Positions 16,842-24,533 of a stretch of 33,904 nucleotides of DNA are shown here, in pieces. The notes beneath the pieces are model-generated. The model was not told where the DNA came from. It made no database searches and saw only the letters and a program-made list of their open reading frames with translations. The position numbers and the translations under genes are program-made. Source of the stretch: Streptomyces olivochromogenes (GTDB taxonomy: Bacteria; Actinomycetota; Actinomycetes; Streptomycetales; Streptomycetaceae). The stretch is taken from assembly GCF_021538895.1 (NCBI RefSeq), contig NZ_JADDRL010000098.1:1-33904 (forward strand), written 5' to 3'. Each line of letters opens with the position of its first letter. Position 1 is the stretch's first letter.

Positions 16842-16893
16842 TGCTGCCTCCAGTGGGGGTTGGCCGCCTGAGCGGCGCGCGAGGCCGCGCGGA

Positions 16894-16907
16894 TTGGTCC
16901 ATACCAA
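16894..16907. promoter_or_regulatory. DasR-responsive-element-like palindrome upstream of the chitinase
   Basis: TTGGTCCATACCAA keeps the TGGT-N4-ACCA arms of the DasR site (consensus core TGGTCTAGACCA) and is extended by one T/A on each side. It lies 53 bp upstream of the chitinase start, the usual place in Streptomyces chi genes, which are controlled by DasR. Confidence 0.65.
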
Positions 16908-16944
16908 AGCTCTGTCATGTGCATACAGAGTGGCGGGCCGTCCG

Positions 16945-17469
16945 TCAAGCAGTGGCCAGACCTGGAACCGGCTCGGACGTCAGTCGCTCCAGCCGCTTGA
17001 TCTTCTTCCGTACGACGTGGAGCGGGACGACTCCGAACACCCCGAAGGACATGTCGATGACGCTCCACCAGAAGGGAATTCCGCGGATCGGTCCGCAGAT
17101 CAGCGCGAGCGGGATGATTCCGGCGCAGGCGATCATCGCGAACTCGACGACCCAGATGTTGCGTACGGGGTCGCGGTAGGGGCCGTAGAACGCGACGGCG
17201 ATGACGAGGTGGGCGAAGGCGAGCCAGTCGGTGCCGTAGAGCACGAAGGGGTAGTCGGCGTCGGCGGTGTCCAGTCCTTGCCGTACGTGTGTGATCCAGT
17301 CCGTCAGGGCCGGCAGGTGCTTCGGCACGGACAGGGCTCGCAGCAGGTCCTCCGTCCAGCGCAGTTCGTGCACCAGCGGGAAGGCGGTGGCGCCGCTCAG
17401 TGCGAGGCATACGACGAAGAAGGCCAGCCAGGTGCGGATGCCCTTGAGCAGGGCGGCTCTGTCGCTCAT
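16945..17469 (-). CDS. Small four-helix membrane protein of unknown function
   Basis: A 174-residue integral membrane protein with hydrophobic segments at about 14-33, 82-97, 106-128 and 133-152, and a basic C-terminal tail (RKKIKRLERL). The stretch 34-80 (with ELRWTEDLLRALSVPKHLPAL) is polar and probably extracellular. I do not recognise the family. The ATG at 17469 gives the natural hydrophobic start, although no good Shine-Dalgarno is seen; an upstream in-frame start at 17526 would run through a perfect palindrome and is less likely. The gene is divergent from the 1728-residue protein gene. A 14-bp palindrome 22 bp upstream suggests repression by a TetR-like protein encoded elsewhere. Confidence 0.7.
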   Translation of the reverse strand: MSDRAALLKGIRTWLAFFVVCLALSGATAFPLVHELRWTEDLLRALSVPKHLPALTDWITHVRQGLDTADADYPFVLYGTDWLAFAHLVIAVAFYGPYRDPVRNIWVVEFAMIACAGIIPLALICGPIRGIPFWWSVIDMSFGVFGVVPLHVVRKKIKRLERLTSEPVPGLATA

Positions 17470-17490
17470 GGGGAGATCGTACGCCTTGAA

Positions 17491-17504
17491 TTGAACGCGT
17501 TCAA
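17491..17504. promoter_or_regulatory. Perfect 14-bp palindrome TTGAACGCGTTCAA
   Basis: TTGAACGCGTTCAA is identical to its reverse complement and stands 22 bp before the small membrane protein gene. TGAACGCGTTCA-type palindromes are common TetR-family operators. No TetR gene adjoins it here. Confidence 0.5.
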
Positions 17505-17635
17505 AACTGCCTGGATTCCATTCCACCCGTACCGTTCGCGACCTTCCGGTGTACGGGAGTTGACGTGCAGGCGTGGCGTGGGCGGCGAAAGGGACGGGAG
17601 GCGGCTGACCGGCGTTTTTCCCCTTCGCCGGTGAT

Positions 17636-17647
17636 TACGTTGGGGCC
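17636..17647 (+). promoter_or_regulatory. Leaderless-type -10 box for the 1728-residue protein gene
   Basis: TACGTT (17636-17641) fits the TANNNT -10 pattern and ends 6 bp before the GTG start at 17648, so the mRNA would begin at or next to the start codon. No Shine-Dalgarno sequence and no good -35 were seen. Confidence 0.35.
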
Positions 17648-20600
17648 GTGCGGACACAGGAGCAGGCAGGGGACGGCAGGGCCGAGGGTTCTCGCGGGGC
17701 ATCTCGCGTCGCGGGGCCGCCCGCCCCAAGTGCGGCTCCCCACGCCCTGCTCGGCTTCCAGCAGGCCGCGGGGAACGCGGCGACCACGCGGGCGTTACGG
17801 AGCGGGCAGGAGGGGGTCGCCGGCCCCCGCGCCCGACAGCGGCCCTCGGCTCGGCAGCGGCCGGCCGCCCCGCCGCCCGGTGTCGACGAGCGCTCCGAGC
17901 GCGGACTCGTCCTGCCGCCCTATCTCCTGGACCTGGAGACGGGCGGCCTGTCCACGGCGTACGGGCTGACCGGGCACGAGTTCGTCCGGAACGCGGTGGC
18001 CGCGGTCGTCGGACACGGCGACGGCACGGTCGCCGACATCGCCGCCGAACTGGCCGGGCGGCCGGAGACCTTCTTCGGGCAGGGCCGCGCCTTCGCCGTC
18101 CAGGGCCGAGACGGCAAGGAGTGGTACGACGTCACGGTCACCGTCTCCCCGGCGCCCGACGACCGGCCGCCGGTGTTCCACCCCAAGGCCGCCCTGAACG
18201 ATGCGGTGCCGGACCCGAACGGCGCCCCCGCGGCCGAGTTGGACGAGGCCGAGGGCAAGGAGACCAAGGTCGACGTCCAGCACAACACCGCGGCCACCGT
18301 GAGCGGCACGGCCGGCGGGTCGTCGAGCAAGGGCGTGGGCGGGCTGGCCTTCGGGCTCGCACCCGTGGTGCCGGGACTGTGGCTCGGCGGGGCGGCCATG
18401 GGCAACGTGCAGCCCTGGCAGTCCTCGCGGGAGTCCCGTGCGCAGCGGAACGTGGCCGAACCGCGCGTGCTGCGCAGCGACAAAGGCTCCGTCGAGGTGC
18501 CGCGCAAGGTGCGCTACGGCGTACGGGTCAGCAAGCACGGCACCGACGGCGAGCAGACCTTCCGCGGCTCGGGCACGCTCACCCAACGGGTGCCCACCGA
18601 GCATCTGATCCCGGCCGGTACCGAACTGCCGCGCGCGCCGCGGCCGGTGCGCGCGGAGACCGCCCGGCGCGTCTCGCTCGCCGACTCCATGGCCCCGGTC
18701 GGCGTGGCCGACACCGCCGCACCGCACCAGGGCGGCGGCGGACTCTTCGACGCGGTCTCCTCCGTCCTGCACCCCTCGCTCACCGCACCCGGCGCGCCCG
18801 GCCGGGCCCGGCTGTACCAGGCGACGTCCACCACGACCGTCCTGGAGGATCTGCCCCGACTGCTGCGCGACGGCGTCGTCGGCGAGGACCTGCAGTCCAA
18901 GGACGGCAGAACGGTGGGCAGTTACCGCATGCACGCCGCCATCACCGGCCTCTCACCCGCCTGGAGCACCGGGAAGACCCAGCTGCGCACCCACCAGCAG
19001 ACCCAGCACACGGTCACCGAGACCGCGGGCAAGGGACGCGCCGTCGCGGCCGGCCTCGGTCCGGCGATCGGTGTCGGGGCGTCCGGCAGCGCCGCCGTCG
19101 TACGGGGCACCGCCATGCCGGTCGCGGCCGCCCGCAAGGCCCGGTTCACCGTGACCGAGCAGACCGTGTCCAGCCGGCAGGGCGCCGAGGTCCGCGGCGA
19201 CAAGGTGCTCTACCTCGGCACCGTGCGCTTCACCGTGGAGGGCACCGGCCCCCGCTCGCCCGAGATGATCCTGAATCCGGGCTCCCGCGTCGCCGGGCAC
19301 TCCATGAACGTGTGGATCAGCCTGCGCGCCGACGAGGCACGGGAGTTCGGGCTGCCGCTGCCGCCCGGGGTGACGGCGGGCGAGTTCATCAAGAAACCGA
19401 AGCGGCAGACGGAGGCCGCGGACGGCACCCGCACCGAGGAGGACGTCGAACGCCATCTGCCCTTCGGCGGGATGGGTTCGAGCGTCACGCTCAGCCAACT
19501 CGACACCGGGCCCATGGTGAAGGCCGTCCAGGAGCTGTTCGCCACCGATCCGCGACTGGCCGGCTATCTGCCCGGCTTCGGCACCACCCCGCCCTCGGCG
19601 CACACCAGCAGGGAGGAGGACGAGGTCCAGCGGCGCAACTACCGCGAGCTGATGGCCGCCCTGTCGGAGACCAACCTCCGCGTCAACAAGGACCAGTTGC
19701 TGTCCACCGGCATCCGGGTGCGGCTGCGTCGCAAGACCACCCTGCACGCCCACGACGTCCTGATCAGGGTCAAGGGCGGGCTCCGCGAGACCGGATACCT
19801 CGGCGACACCGACGACTGGCTGGTGCGCAGCCACGCCGGTGTCACCAGCAACCTGCAGAGCGGGCGCAGCAGTTCACGCTCCGTCGGCGGTCTGGTCCTG
19901 GCACAGGCCCGGCTGGTGCCCGGCGTGCTGACCGGCGCGGCCCGCTACGAGCGCAACAGCACCGGCTCGCACCGCAACCAGGCCGGCCCCACCACCCGTA
20001 CGGACATCCTCACCAACGGGTCGGAGAAGGCCAGCGCCTTCGGGGCCGCCCTGCGCCTGGACGTGGACGTCACCATGACGTCCCGGCAGCGCAAGCTCGC
20101 CCGGAGCCTCACTCCGGGCTCACCCGGCCAGGACGCGCCGGAGTCCCGGCTGATGGCGGGGCTGAACCTGGGTGAGCAGGACGTACGGCTGGTCACATCG
20201 CCGGAGTTCACGCTCGACGCGGACGAGAAGCGGCGGCTCGACGCCGCCGCCCCGCAGGCACCCGTCCCCGGGCGGGCCGTCAACGCCGTGGGCATCGGGG
20301 ACCTGGTCGGCCTGGCCCCGCAGCCCGCCACCGGGACGGCGCTGCCCGACTGGCAGCTGGTGGAGACCATCGGCGACGGTCAGCCGGTACGTGACCTCGC
20401 CTTCCGGCTCCTGTCCCGGGCGGCGGCCCGCAACAAGGGCGTACGCGAGGACTCGGCGCTGCAGACCGAGGGGCTCGCCCCGCGGCTGGCGATCGAGGAG
20501 CGGTTCAGCCCGCAGGCGATCACCGCGTCGCTGCGGCAGGCCGCGTCCGCGGGCTGGGTGGTGAAGAACCTGCGCTATCCGCGGCGCCTGGCCGCGCTGA

Positions 20601-22834
20601 ACGGCGCGGTCGGCACCCGCCTCGCGCTGGCCAACCCGAGGGTGGTGCACGAGGGCGCGGGCCCGGGTACCGAGACCTTCGTGCTGGGCGGCCACCAGGC
20701 GGGCGGCCAGCAGGGGCACGGCACCAACAGCACAGTGCAGTTCGGGACCACCGTGTCGGAGAACGGCGCCGAATGGCGCACGGGCCAGGGCCTGTCCACG
20801 AGCCGGACCAAGAGCCGGGGCGCCGCCGAGTCCTTCACCGTGTCCGGCACGGTGGAGCGCAACGCCCACACCCCGAAGAAGGCTCCGCTGTACCTGGTCC
20901 AGTGCGACCTGCTGGTCAGCATGGTGGCCGAGGTCAAGGTCACGGGCGGCGGCCCGTACGTGGCGACGGGGGCGTTGACGCTGCCCGCGACGGCGGGGGT
21001 GTGGCTGACGGCGCAGCAGTTGCGGTCGGCCGGGATCGATCTGCCGGCGTCGGCACGCAGGGCGCTGAAGCTGGACGAGAACGCGGCCGGAGCCGGGGCC
21101 GGGGCCCGGCAGGCGGGTGCCCAGGAGGCGGGCAGTCAGCCCGAGAGCTCGCGGACGGCCGCCGAACGGGCCGCCCGCCAGGGCCGGGCCGCCGCGACGG
21201 CCGGCGAGACCGCGGGAGGCACGGCATCCACCGCCGCGCCCACCCGTCCCAGGCCCACCCTCGCCCGAGCCCTCCCGCTCGGCTTCGGCATGATCGAGAA
21301 CCTGCCGGACTTCACGTCCCTCCTGGACCAGCTCCGCCGGAACCTCACCACCAGCGGCCGCAAGGACCTCGCCGACGACCTGCTGCCCAGGCAGCAGCTC
21401 CGGGACCGCAACGACAACGTGCAGCGGCTGCTGCGCGTCCTGGACCGGGACGGCAGCTCCGGTCTGCTGTCGAGCGCCATGGACGGCGGGGTCACCGTCG
21501 AACTGTTCGACGGGCGCAAGACGCCGTACTGGGCGGTGTTCAAGGTCAGCCGCGCGGCCGAGGGCGTCTTCGACGGCGAGGCGGACGACGGCCGGGACAT
21601 GGAGTACATCACCTCGGCGGTCGCCCAGCAGGCCACCTCGCGGGACGAGGGCGTGACGACCGGCATGGAGGGCATCCTCGCCGGGTCAGGCAAACCCGAC
21701 GGCGGAGCCGGGCAGTTGAAGAGCACGGGCGCGGCGGCGGGGCTCGGTGGCGCTTCGGGCGACTCGCGGCGCCAGGGTGCCGTCGCGCGAGGTCAGCTCG
21801 GCATGAAGACGGTCGCGGAGGCCAAGACCGCGAAGTCGGTGAAGATGAACGTACCGATCACGGCGAGCCTCGAACTCCACAGGGGAGACCGCCGGTTGGG
21901 CCTGGCCTCCACGGGCCGTACGTCATTCACCCACCGCATCCTGGAGAACGACCTCAAGGCCCTCCGCCGCGTCGGTGCTCCCCGCAGGAACGCGGCCCGG
22001 GCCGCGCTCGGCCCGCAGGACGCCGCACCGGCGGGGCTCGGCACCTGGCGGGCGGGCGGTGTGCGGCTGCCGATGGAGGCGCAGGTCAATGGCTTCCAAG
22101 GGGCGCCGCAGATAAGGGAGTTGGTCACCTCCGCCGTGGGGTCGGCCGGCGGTGGCGACCGGTTCAAGGACAAGGGGCAGGCCGCCGCGTACACCCTGAA
22201 CGAGGCCGTCTCCACCGAGTGGCTGATCGCCGCGCTGCCGCTGCTGACCTCCGCCGGAGTGGATCTGCCGCCGGTGCACTCGAGCGGCGTCGAGGGGCAG
22301 GACCTGCGCGCGTCCCTGCACGCACGGCTGCGCGCCGGGCGGGTGCTGGGCGTCGGCGACAAGATGACCTTCGAGACCGTGGGCCAGAGTCACCTGGAGG
22401 CGCCCCGCCCCACCCAGACGGACGGCCAGAGCTCCGCCGAGCACGGCAGGTCGGCACGGGGTCTGTTCGGCGCCGGTGTGCTGAACGCCGACGAGTTCCG
22501 GCTCAACCAGCTGATGGGCAACGCGGGCGGCTCGGGCGGCACGACCGACGCCGCGGTGAACGCGGCCGGCTCGATGCCACTGCACAAGCCCAAGTTCGAG
22601 TCGGTCCTCGTCCAGTTCACGCTGGACGTGCGCGTGGTGGCCCAGGTGACCAACCGCGTGCGCTCCGGCCGTACTTCCACGGCCGTACGAGAACTCACGC
22701 TGCCGACGCCCGTGGTGATCCGCATGCCCGCCCCCGTGGTCCGTCGCATGCTGGCGGCCCAGGGAGACCAACTCCGCGACCCCGCCGACCGCTTGGGCCT
22801 CCAGGCGACGGCGACCCCGCCGCCGAACGGGTAG
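17648..22834 (+). CDS. 1728-residue modular repeat protein of unknown function with N-terminal AGNAA motif
   Basis: No recognised catalytic or toxin domain. Residues 32-53 (HALLGFQQAAGNAATTRALRSG in two parts: HALLGFQQAAG, NAATTRALRSG) resemble the LQR-AGNAAV motif at the N-terminus of actinobacterial DUF4157/eCIS-linked proteins. Ser/Thr-rich strands with a Gly/Ala hydrophobic turn recur near residues 210-330 (SSSKGVGGLAFGLAPVVPG), 448-575 (GKGRAVAAGLGPAIGVGASG), 727-815 (SSSRSVGGLVLAQARLVPG), 1030-1120, 1356-1430 and 1580-1700. Most end in a segment like VWLTAQQLRSAGIDLP or VWISLRADEAREFGLPLP. Between them are helical segments of the type N-x3-L-x3-LS...GI-V-L (NYRELMAALSETNL; NVQRLLRVLDRDGSSGLL). 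There is no signal peptide or transmembrane helix, and I found one cysteine (C1086). Codon 50 is TTA. The strands recall membrane-inserting hairpins or repeats of large Streptomyces polymorphic toxins. That is inference; the function is unknown. Confidence 0.85.
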   Translation: MRTQEQAGDGRAEGSRGASRVAGPPAPSAAPHALLGFQQAAGNAATTRALRSGQEGVAGPRARQRPSARQRPAAPPPGVDERSERGLVLPPYLLDLETGGLSTAYGLTGHEFVRNAVAAVVGHGDGTVADIAAELAGRPETFFGQGRAFAVQGRDGKEWYDVTVTVSPAPDDRPPVFHPKAALNDAVPDPNGAPAAELDEAEGKETKVDVQHNTAATVSGTAGGSSSKGVGGLAFGLAPVVPGLWLGGAAMGNVQPWQSSRESRAQRNVAEPRVLRSDKGSVEVPRKVRYGVRVSKHGTDGEQTFRGSGTLTQRVPTEHLIPAGTELPRAPRPVRAETARRVSLADSMAPVGVADTAAPHQGGGGLFDAVSSVLHPSLTAPGAPGRARLYQATSTTTVLEDLPRLLRDGVVGEDLQSKDGRTVGSYRMHAAITGLSPAWSTGKTQLRTHQQTQHTVTETAGKGRAVAAGLGPAIGVGASGSAAVVRGTAMPVAAARKARFTVTEQTVSSRQGAEVRGDKVLYLGTVRFTVEGTGPRSPEMILNPGSRVAGHSMNVWISLRADEAREFGLPLPPGVTAGEFIKKPKRQTEAADGTRTEEDVERHLPFGGMGSSVTLSQLDTGPMVKAVQELFATDPRLAGYLPGFGTTPPSAHTSREEDEVQRRNYRELMAALSETNLRVNKDQLLSTGIRVRLRRKTTLHAHDVLIRVKGGLRETGYLGDTDDWLVRSHAGVTSNLQSGRSSSRSVGGLVLAQARLVPGVLTGAARYERNSTGSHRNQAGPTTRTDILTNGSEKASAFGAALRLDVDVTMTSRQRKLARSLTPGSPGQDAPESRLMAGLNLGEQDVRLVTSPEFTLDADEKRRLDAAAPQAPVPGRAVNAVGIGDLVGLAPQPATGTALPDWQLVETIGDGQPVRDLAFRLLSRAAARNKGVREDSALQTEGLAPRLAIEERFSPQAITASLRQAASAGWVVKNLRYPRRLAALNGAVGTRLALANPRVVHEGAGPGTETFVLGGHQAGGQQGHGTNSTVQFGTTVSENGAEWRTGQGLSTSRTKSRGAAESFTVSGTVERNAHTPKKAPLYLVQCDLLVSMVAEVKVTGGGPYVATGALTLPATAGVWLTAQQLRSAGIDLPASARRALKLDENAAGAGAGARQAGAQEAGSQPESSRTAAERAARQGRAAATAGETAGGTASTAAPTRPRPTLARALPLGFGMIENLPDFTSLLDQLRRNLTTSGRKDLADDLLPRQQLRDRNDNVQRLLRVLDRDGSSGLLSSAMDGGVTVELFDGRKTPYWAVFKVSRAAEGVFDGEADDGRDMEYITSAVAQQATSRDEGVTTGMEGILAGSGKPDGGAGQLKSTGAAAGLGGASGDSRRQGAVARGQLGMKTVAEAKTAKSVKMNVPITASLELHRGDRRLGLASTGRTSFTHRILENDLKALRRVGAPRRNAARAALGPQDAAPAGLGTWRAGGVRLPMEAQVNGFQGAPQIRELVTSAVGSAGGGDRFKDKGQAAAYTLNEAVSTEWLIAALPLLTSAGVDLPPVHSSGVEGQDLRASLHARLRAGRVLGVGDKMTFETVGQSHLEAPRPTQTDGQSSAEHGRSARGLFGAGVLNADEFRLNQLMGNAGGSGGTTDAAVNAAGSMPLHKPKFESVLVQFTLDVRVVAQVTNRVRSGRTSTAVRELTLPTPVVIRMPAPVVRRMLAAQGDQLRDPADRLGLQATATPPPNG

Positions 22835-22880
22835 GGCGCCCGGACCCGCGCCGTGGGCGGTGTGCCCGAGCGCGGGCGCC
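22835..22880. terminator. Probable bidirectional terminator hairpin
   Basis: GGCGCCCG (22835-22842) pairs with CGGGCGCC (22873-22880), and a smaller GGGC/GCCC pairing lies inside the loop. It starts directly after the stop of the 1728-residue protein gene and ends 4 bp before the stop of the convergent HxlR gene. No U-tract. Confidence 0.5.
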
Positions 22881-22884
22881 GGCG

Positions 22885-23271
22885 TCACTCCTGCTGGGTT
22901 TCGTAGGCGGCCCTGCTGGCCTGGATCTCCGCGATGTGTTCGATGGCCCAGCCCGCGAGCGCCAGGGCGGGCGGGATGAGGCTCCTGCCCATGGGGGTGA
23001 GGGCGTACTCGACGCGCGGCGGAACCTCCGCGTACGCGGTTCGGGAGACCAGCCCGTCCCGTTCGAGGTTGCGCAGGGTCAGGGTGAGCATGCGCTGCGA
23101 GATGCCGGGGACGTGCCTGTGCAGCTCGGTGAAGCGCATGCTGCCCTCTTCGAGCGTGGACACGATCAGCAGCGTCCACTTGTCGCAGATCCGGTCCAGG
23201 ATCGCGCGGATCGCCCGGCCGCCGTCGCCCCGGATCATGCAGGTGTGCTCGTACTGCGGCGCCTGCGCCAT
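22885..23271 (-). CDS. HxlR family winged-helix regulator
   Basis: A 128-residue HxlR-type regulator: CDKWTLLIVSTLEEGSMRFTEL, then the recognition helix region ISQRMLTLTLRNLERDGLV (57-75), then the wing RTAYAEVPPRVEYALTPMGRSL. AAGGAG lies 5 bp before the ATG at 23271, which fixes the start. C11 (EHTC) is at a position comparable to the N-terminal sensing cysteine of YodB/HypR, members of this family that detect quinones, aldehydes or disulfide stress; C29 is a second cysteine. It is divergent from a DoxX gene, and the spacer holds three palindromes. I infer that it represses the DoxX gene and itself, perhaps in response to oxidants or electrophiles. Confidence 0.9.
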   Translation of the reverse strand: MAQAPQYEHTCMIRGDGGRAIRAILDRICDKWTLLIVSTLEEGSMRFTELHRHVPGISQRMLTLTLRNLERDGLVSRTAYAEVPPRVEYALTPMGRSLIPPALALAGWAIEHIAEIQASRAAYETQQE

Positions 23272-23282
23272 GACAGCTCCTT

Positions 23283-23358
23283 GTGCGTAGCGCACATCGA
23301 TGTGCCTTTTGTATGCCTTCCGATAGTGACTCATGATGAGGCAACTTACGGTTCGTAA
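23283..23358. promoter_or_regulatory. HxlR/DoxX divergent promoter with three palindromes
   Basis: GTGCG-TAG-CGCAC (23283-23295), GCACATCGATGTGC (23292-23305, perfect) and TTACG-GTT-CGTAA (23346-23358) lie in the 103-bp spacer. For the DoxX gene TTGTAT (23309-23314) and CATGAT (23332-23337) form a -35/-10 pair with a 17-bp spacer, and the third palindrome lies at the expected start site. Any of these could be the HxlR operator; the third is best placed. Confidence 0.5.
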
Positions 23359-23374
23359 CTGAAGCGAGGTCCTC

Positions 23375-23740
23375 ATGCATGTTGCGTACTGGACCGTTGC
23401 CGGACTGCTGGCGCTGTTCTACGCCTATGCGGGAGGCAAGAAGATCCTGCAGACCCAGGAGCAACTGCGGCCCATGATGGGCTGGGTCGACACCGTGCCC
23501 ATGCCGCTCGTCAAGGCGATAGGCACCCTGGAGGTTCTCGGCGCGCTCGGCCTCCTCCTGCCGCCCCTGACCGGCACCGCGGTCCCCCTCGCCCTCGCGG
23601 CGGCGGTCGGCCTGGTCCTGATCCAGATCGGCGGCATGACGCTGCACCTGTCCCGAGGCGAAGTACGCGAGATCGGGCTCAACATCACCCTGCTGATACT
23701 CGCGGCGGTGGCCGCGTGGCTGGCAACCACCTGGCTCTGA
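23375..23740 (+). CDS. DoxX family membrane protein
   Basis: A 121-residue protein with four hydrophobic segments (about 5-22, 44-62, 65-87, 99-118). It has the DoxX-type features FYAYAGGKKI in the first helix, a conserved proline/aromatic stretch MMGWVDTVPMPLVKAIGTLEVLGALGLLLP (in two parts: MMGWVDTVPMPLVKAI and GTLEVLGALGLLLP), and a short soluble loop. DoxX-like proteins act in membrane redox or stress functions but are poorly defined. The ATG has GAGG 6 bp upstream. It is divergent from the HxlR regulator, a frequent pairing, which suggests induction under redox or electrophile stress. Confidence 0.88.
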   Translation: MHVAYWTVAGLLALFYAYAGGKKILQTQEQLRPMMGWVDTVPMPLVKAIGTLEVLGALGLLLPPLTGTAVPLALAAAVGLVLIQIGGMTLHLSRGEVREIGLNITLLILAAVAAWLATTWL

Positions 23741-23746
23741 CTCCGG

Positions 23747-23995
23747 TTACACCGCCGCGCCGCGGTGGGTGGGTCGACCGTCGAGGACCGTGAGCAGGAC
23801 CGGCAGTTCGGGCAGGTCCGTGGCCGTCGTGGTGAGCGGACTGTCGGCGAAGACGGTGAGGTCGGCGCGGTGCCCCACGGCGATCCGGCCCGCGTGGTCC
23901 TCCTCACCCGCCGCGTAGGCGGCGTTGACCGTCATGGCCTGCAGCGCCTCGCGCGCGGTGAGGGCCTGGTCGGGGCCGTGCGGGGGCTGGGTCAC
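23747..23995 (-). pseudogene. Amidohydrolase (YtcJ-like) remnant, C-terminal 82 residues
   Basis: The frame reads PDQALTAREALQAMTVNAAY, AAGEEDHAGRIAVGHRADLTVFADSPLT, and ends LPVLLTVLDGRPTHRGAAV. This is the C-terminal end of amidohydrolases such as YtcJ, including the terminal strand that closes the small beta domain. All metal-binding motifs, which lie earlier in these 500-550-residue enzymes, are missing. Upstream of about 23995 the same strand turns into the antisense of a permease fragment, so the gene was cut there. Confidence 0.8.
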
Positions 23996-24004
23996 GTCTC
24001 GGGT

Positions 24005-24301
24005 GGGGCGGCGGTGGCGGGCGCCGACATCGTCCTGCGCCGCAACCGCTACGACGGCCTCGCGCTCATGAACGAGAGCCCCTCGGGCCCGTTCTGGTAC
24101 ACCGGAGGCGTCAACCGGGCCGGTGCCGCCGGGGTCACCGCCGGGGCGCTGTGCGTGAACACCGTCTACACCGGTCCCGTCGCGGCAGCCCTGGACGGGA
24201 TCGACCTCTCCCTGCCGGCCGGAATGATCGTCGCGGCTACCGTGTACGGCATCACAATGCGCCATTCCGACACGGTGCGCAGGGCGCGGGCGTCGGCATG
24301 A
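24005..24301 (+). pseudogene. NCS1 family (cytosine/purine permease) remnant, C-terminal about 98 residues
   Basis: The frame ADIVLRRNRYDGLALMNESPSG, PFWYTGGVNRAGAAGVTAG, VYTGPVAAALDGIDLSLPAGM, ending VYGITMRHSDTVRRARASA, matches the last loop and last two helices of NCS1 nucleobase/hydantoin transporters (compare ADYFLVRRxRYD, YWYxGGVNW and GADLSxxVG). The first ten helices are missing. It begins within about 10 bp of where the amidohydrolase fragment on the other strand begins. A divergent amidohydrolase-permease pair therefore seems to have lost both 5' halves in one deletion. Confidence 0.75.
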
Positions 24302-24533
24302 GCCCCCACGGTGCCGTCCCTACGGAGGCGCGGTGAGCGCGACGCGCAACTCCTCGTCCAGACCGTAGTGATCGCGCCGTCCGCCGCCGAACTCGCCGTC
24401 CGGACCGATCACGTTGTGGGATCATGGCCGCGCAGTGCGCTCCTCGGGTGCTTCCCGAGCCCCCGTGTCGGGTCCTTCGGCGGGTTCGTTGACCTGCGTG
24501 GACGCCCTGTTCCGACCACGCGTGGGAGACGAC
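24302..24533. other. Intergenic stretch before the FAD oxidoreductase gene
   Basis: A 232-bp gap with no convincing gene. On the minus strand 24320-24418 is open for 33 residues ending GLDEELRVALTAPP. It looks protein-like and could be the tail of another lost gene, but I cannot assign it. No clear promoter hexamers were found before the oxidoreductase. Confidence 0.4.

Noticed and set aside
20773..23358. 861-codon open frame overlapping the giant gene, the HxlR gene and their spacer
   Set aside because: Low-complexity Arg/Gly/Ala translation that crosses a hairpin terminator and the antisense of HxlR; typical GC-rich shadow frame.
24320..24418. 33-residue minus-strand frame ending GLDEELRVALTAPP, perhaps a sixth gene tail
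   Set aside because: It looks protein-like but I cannot assign it to a family, and it is too short to call.
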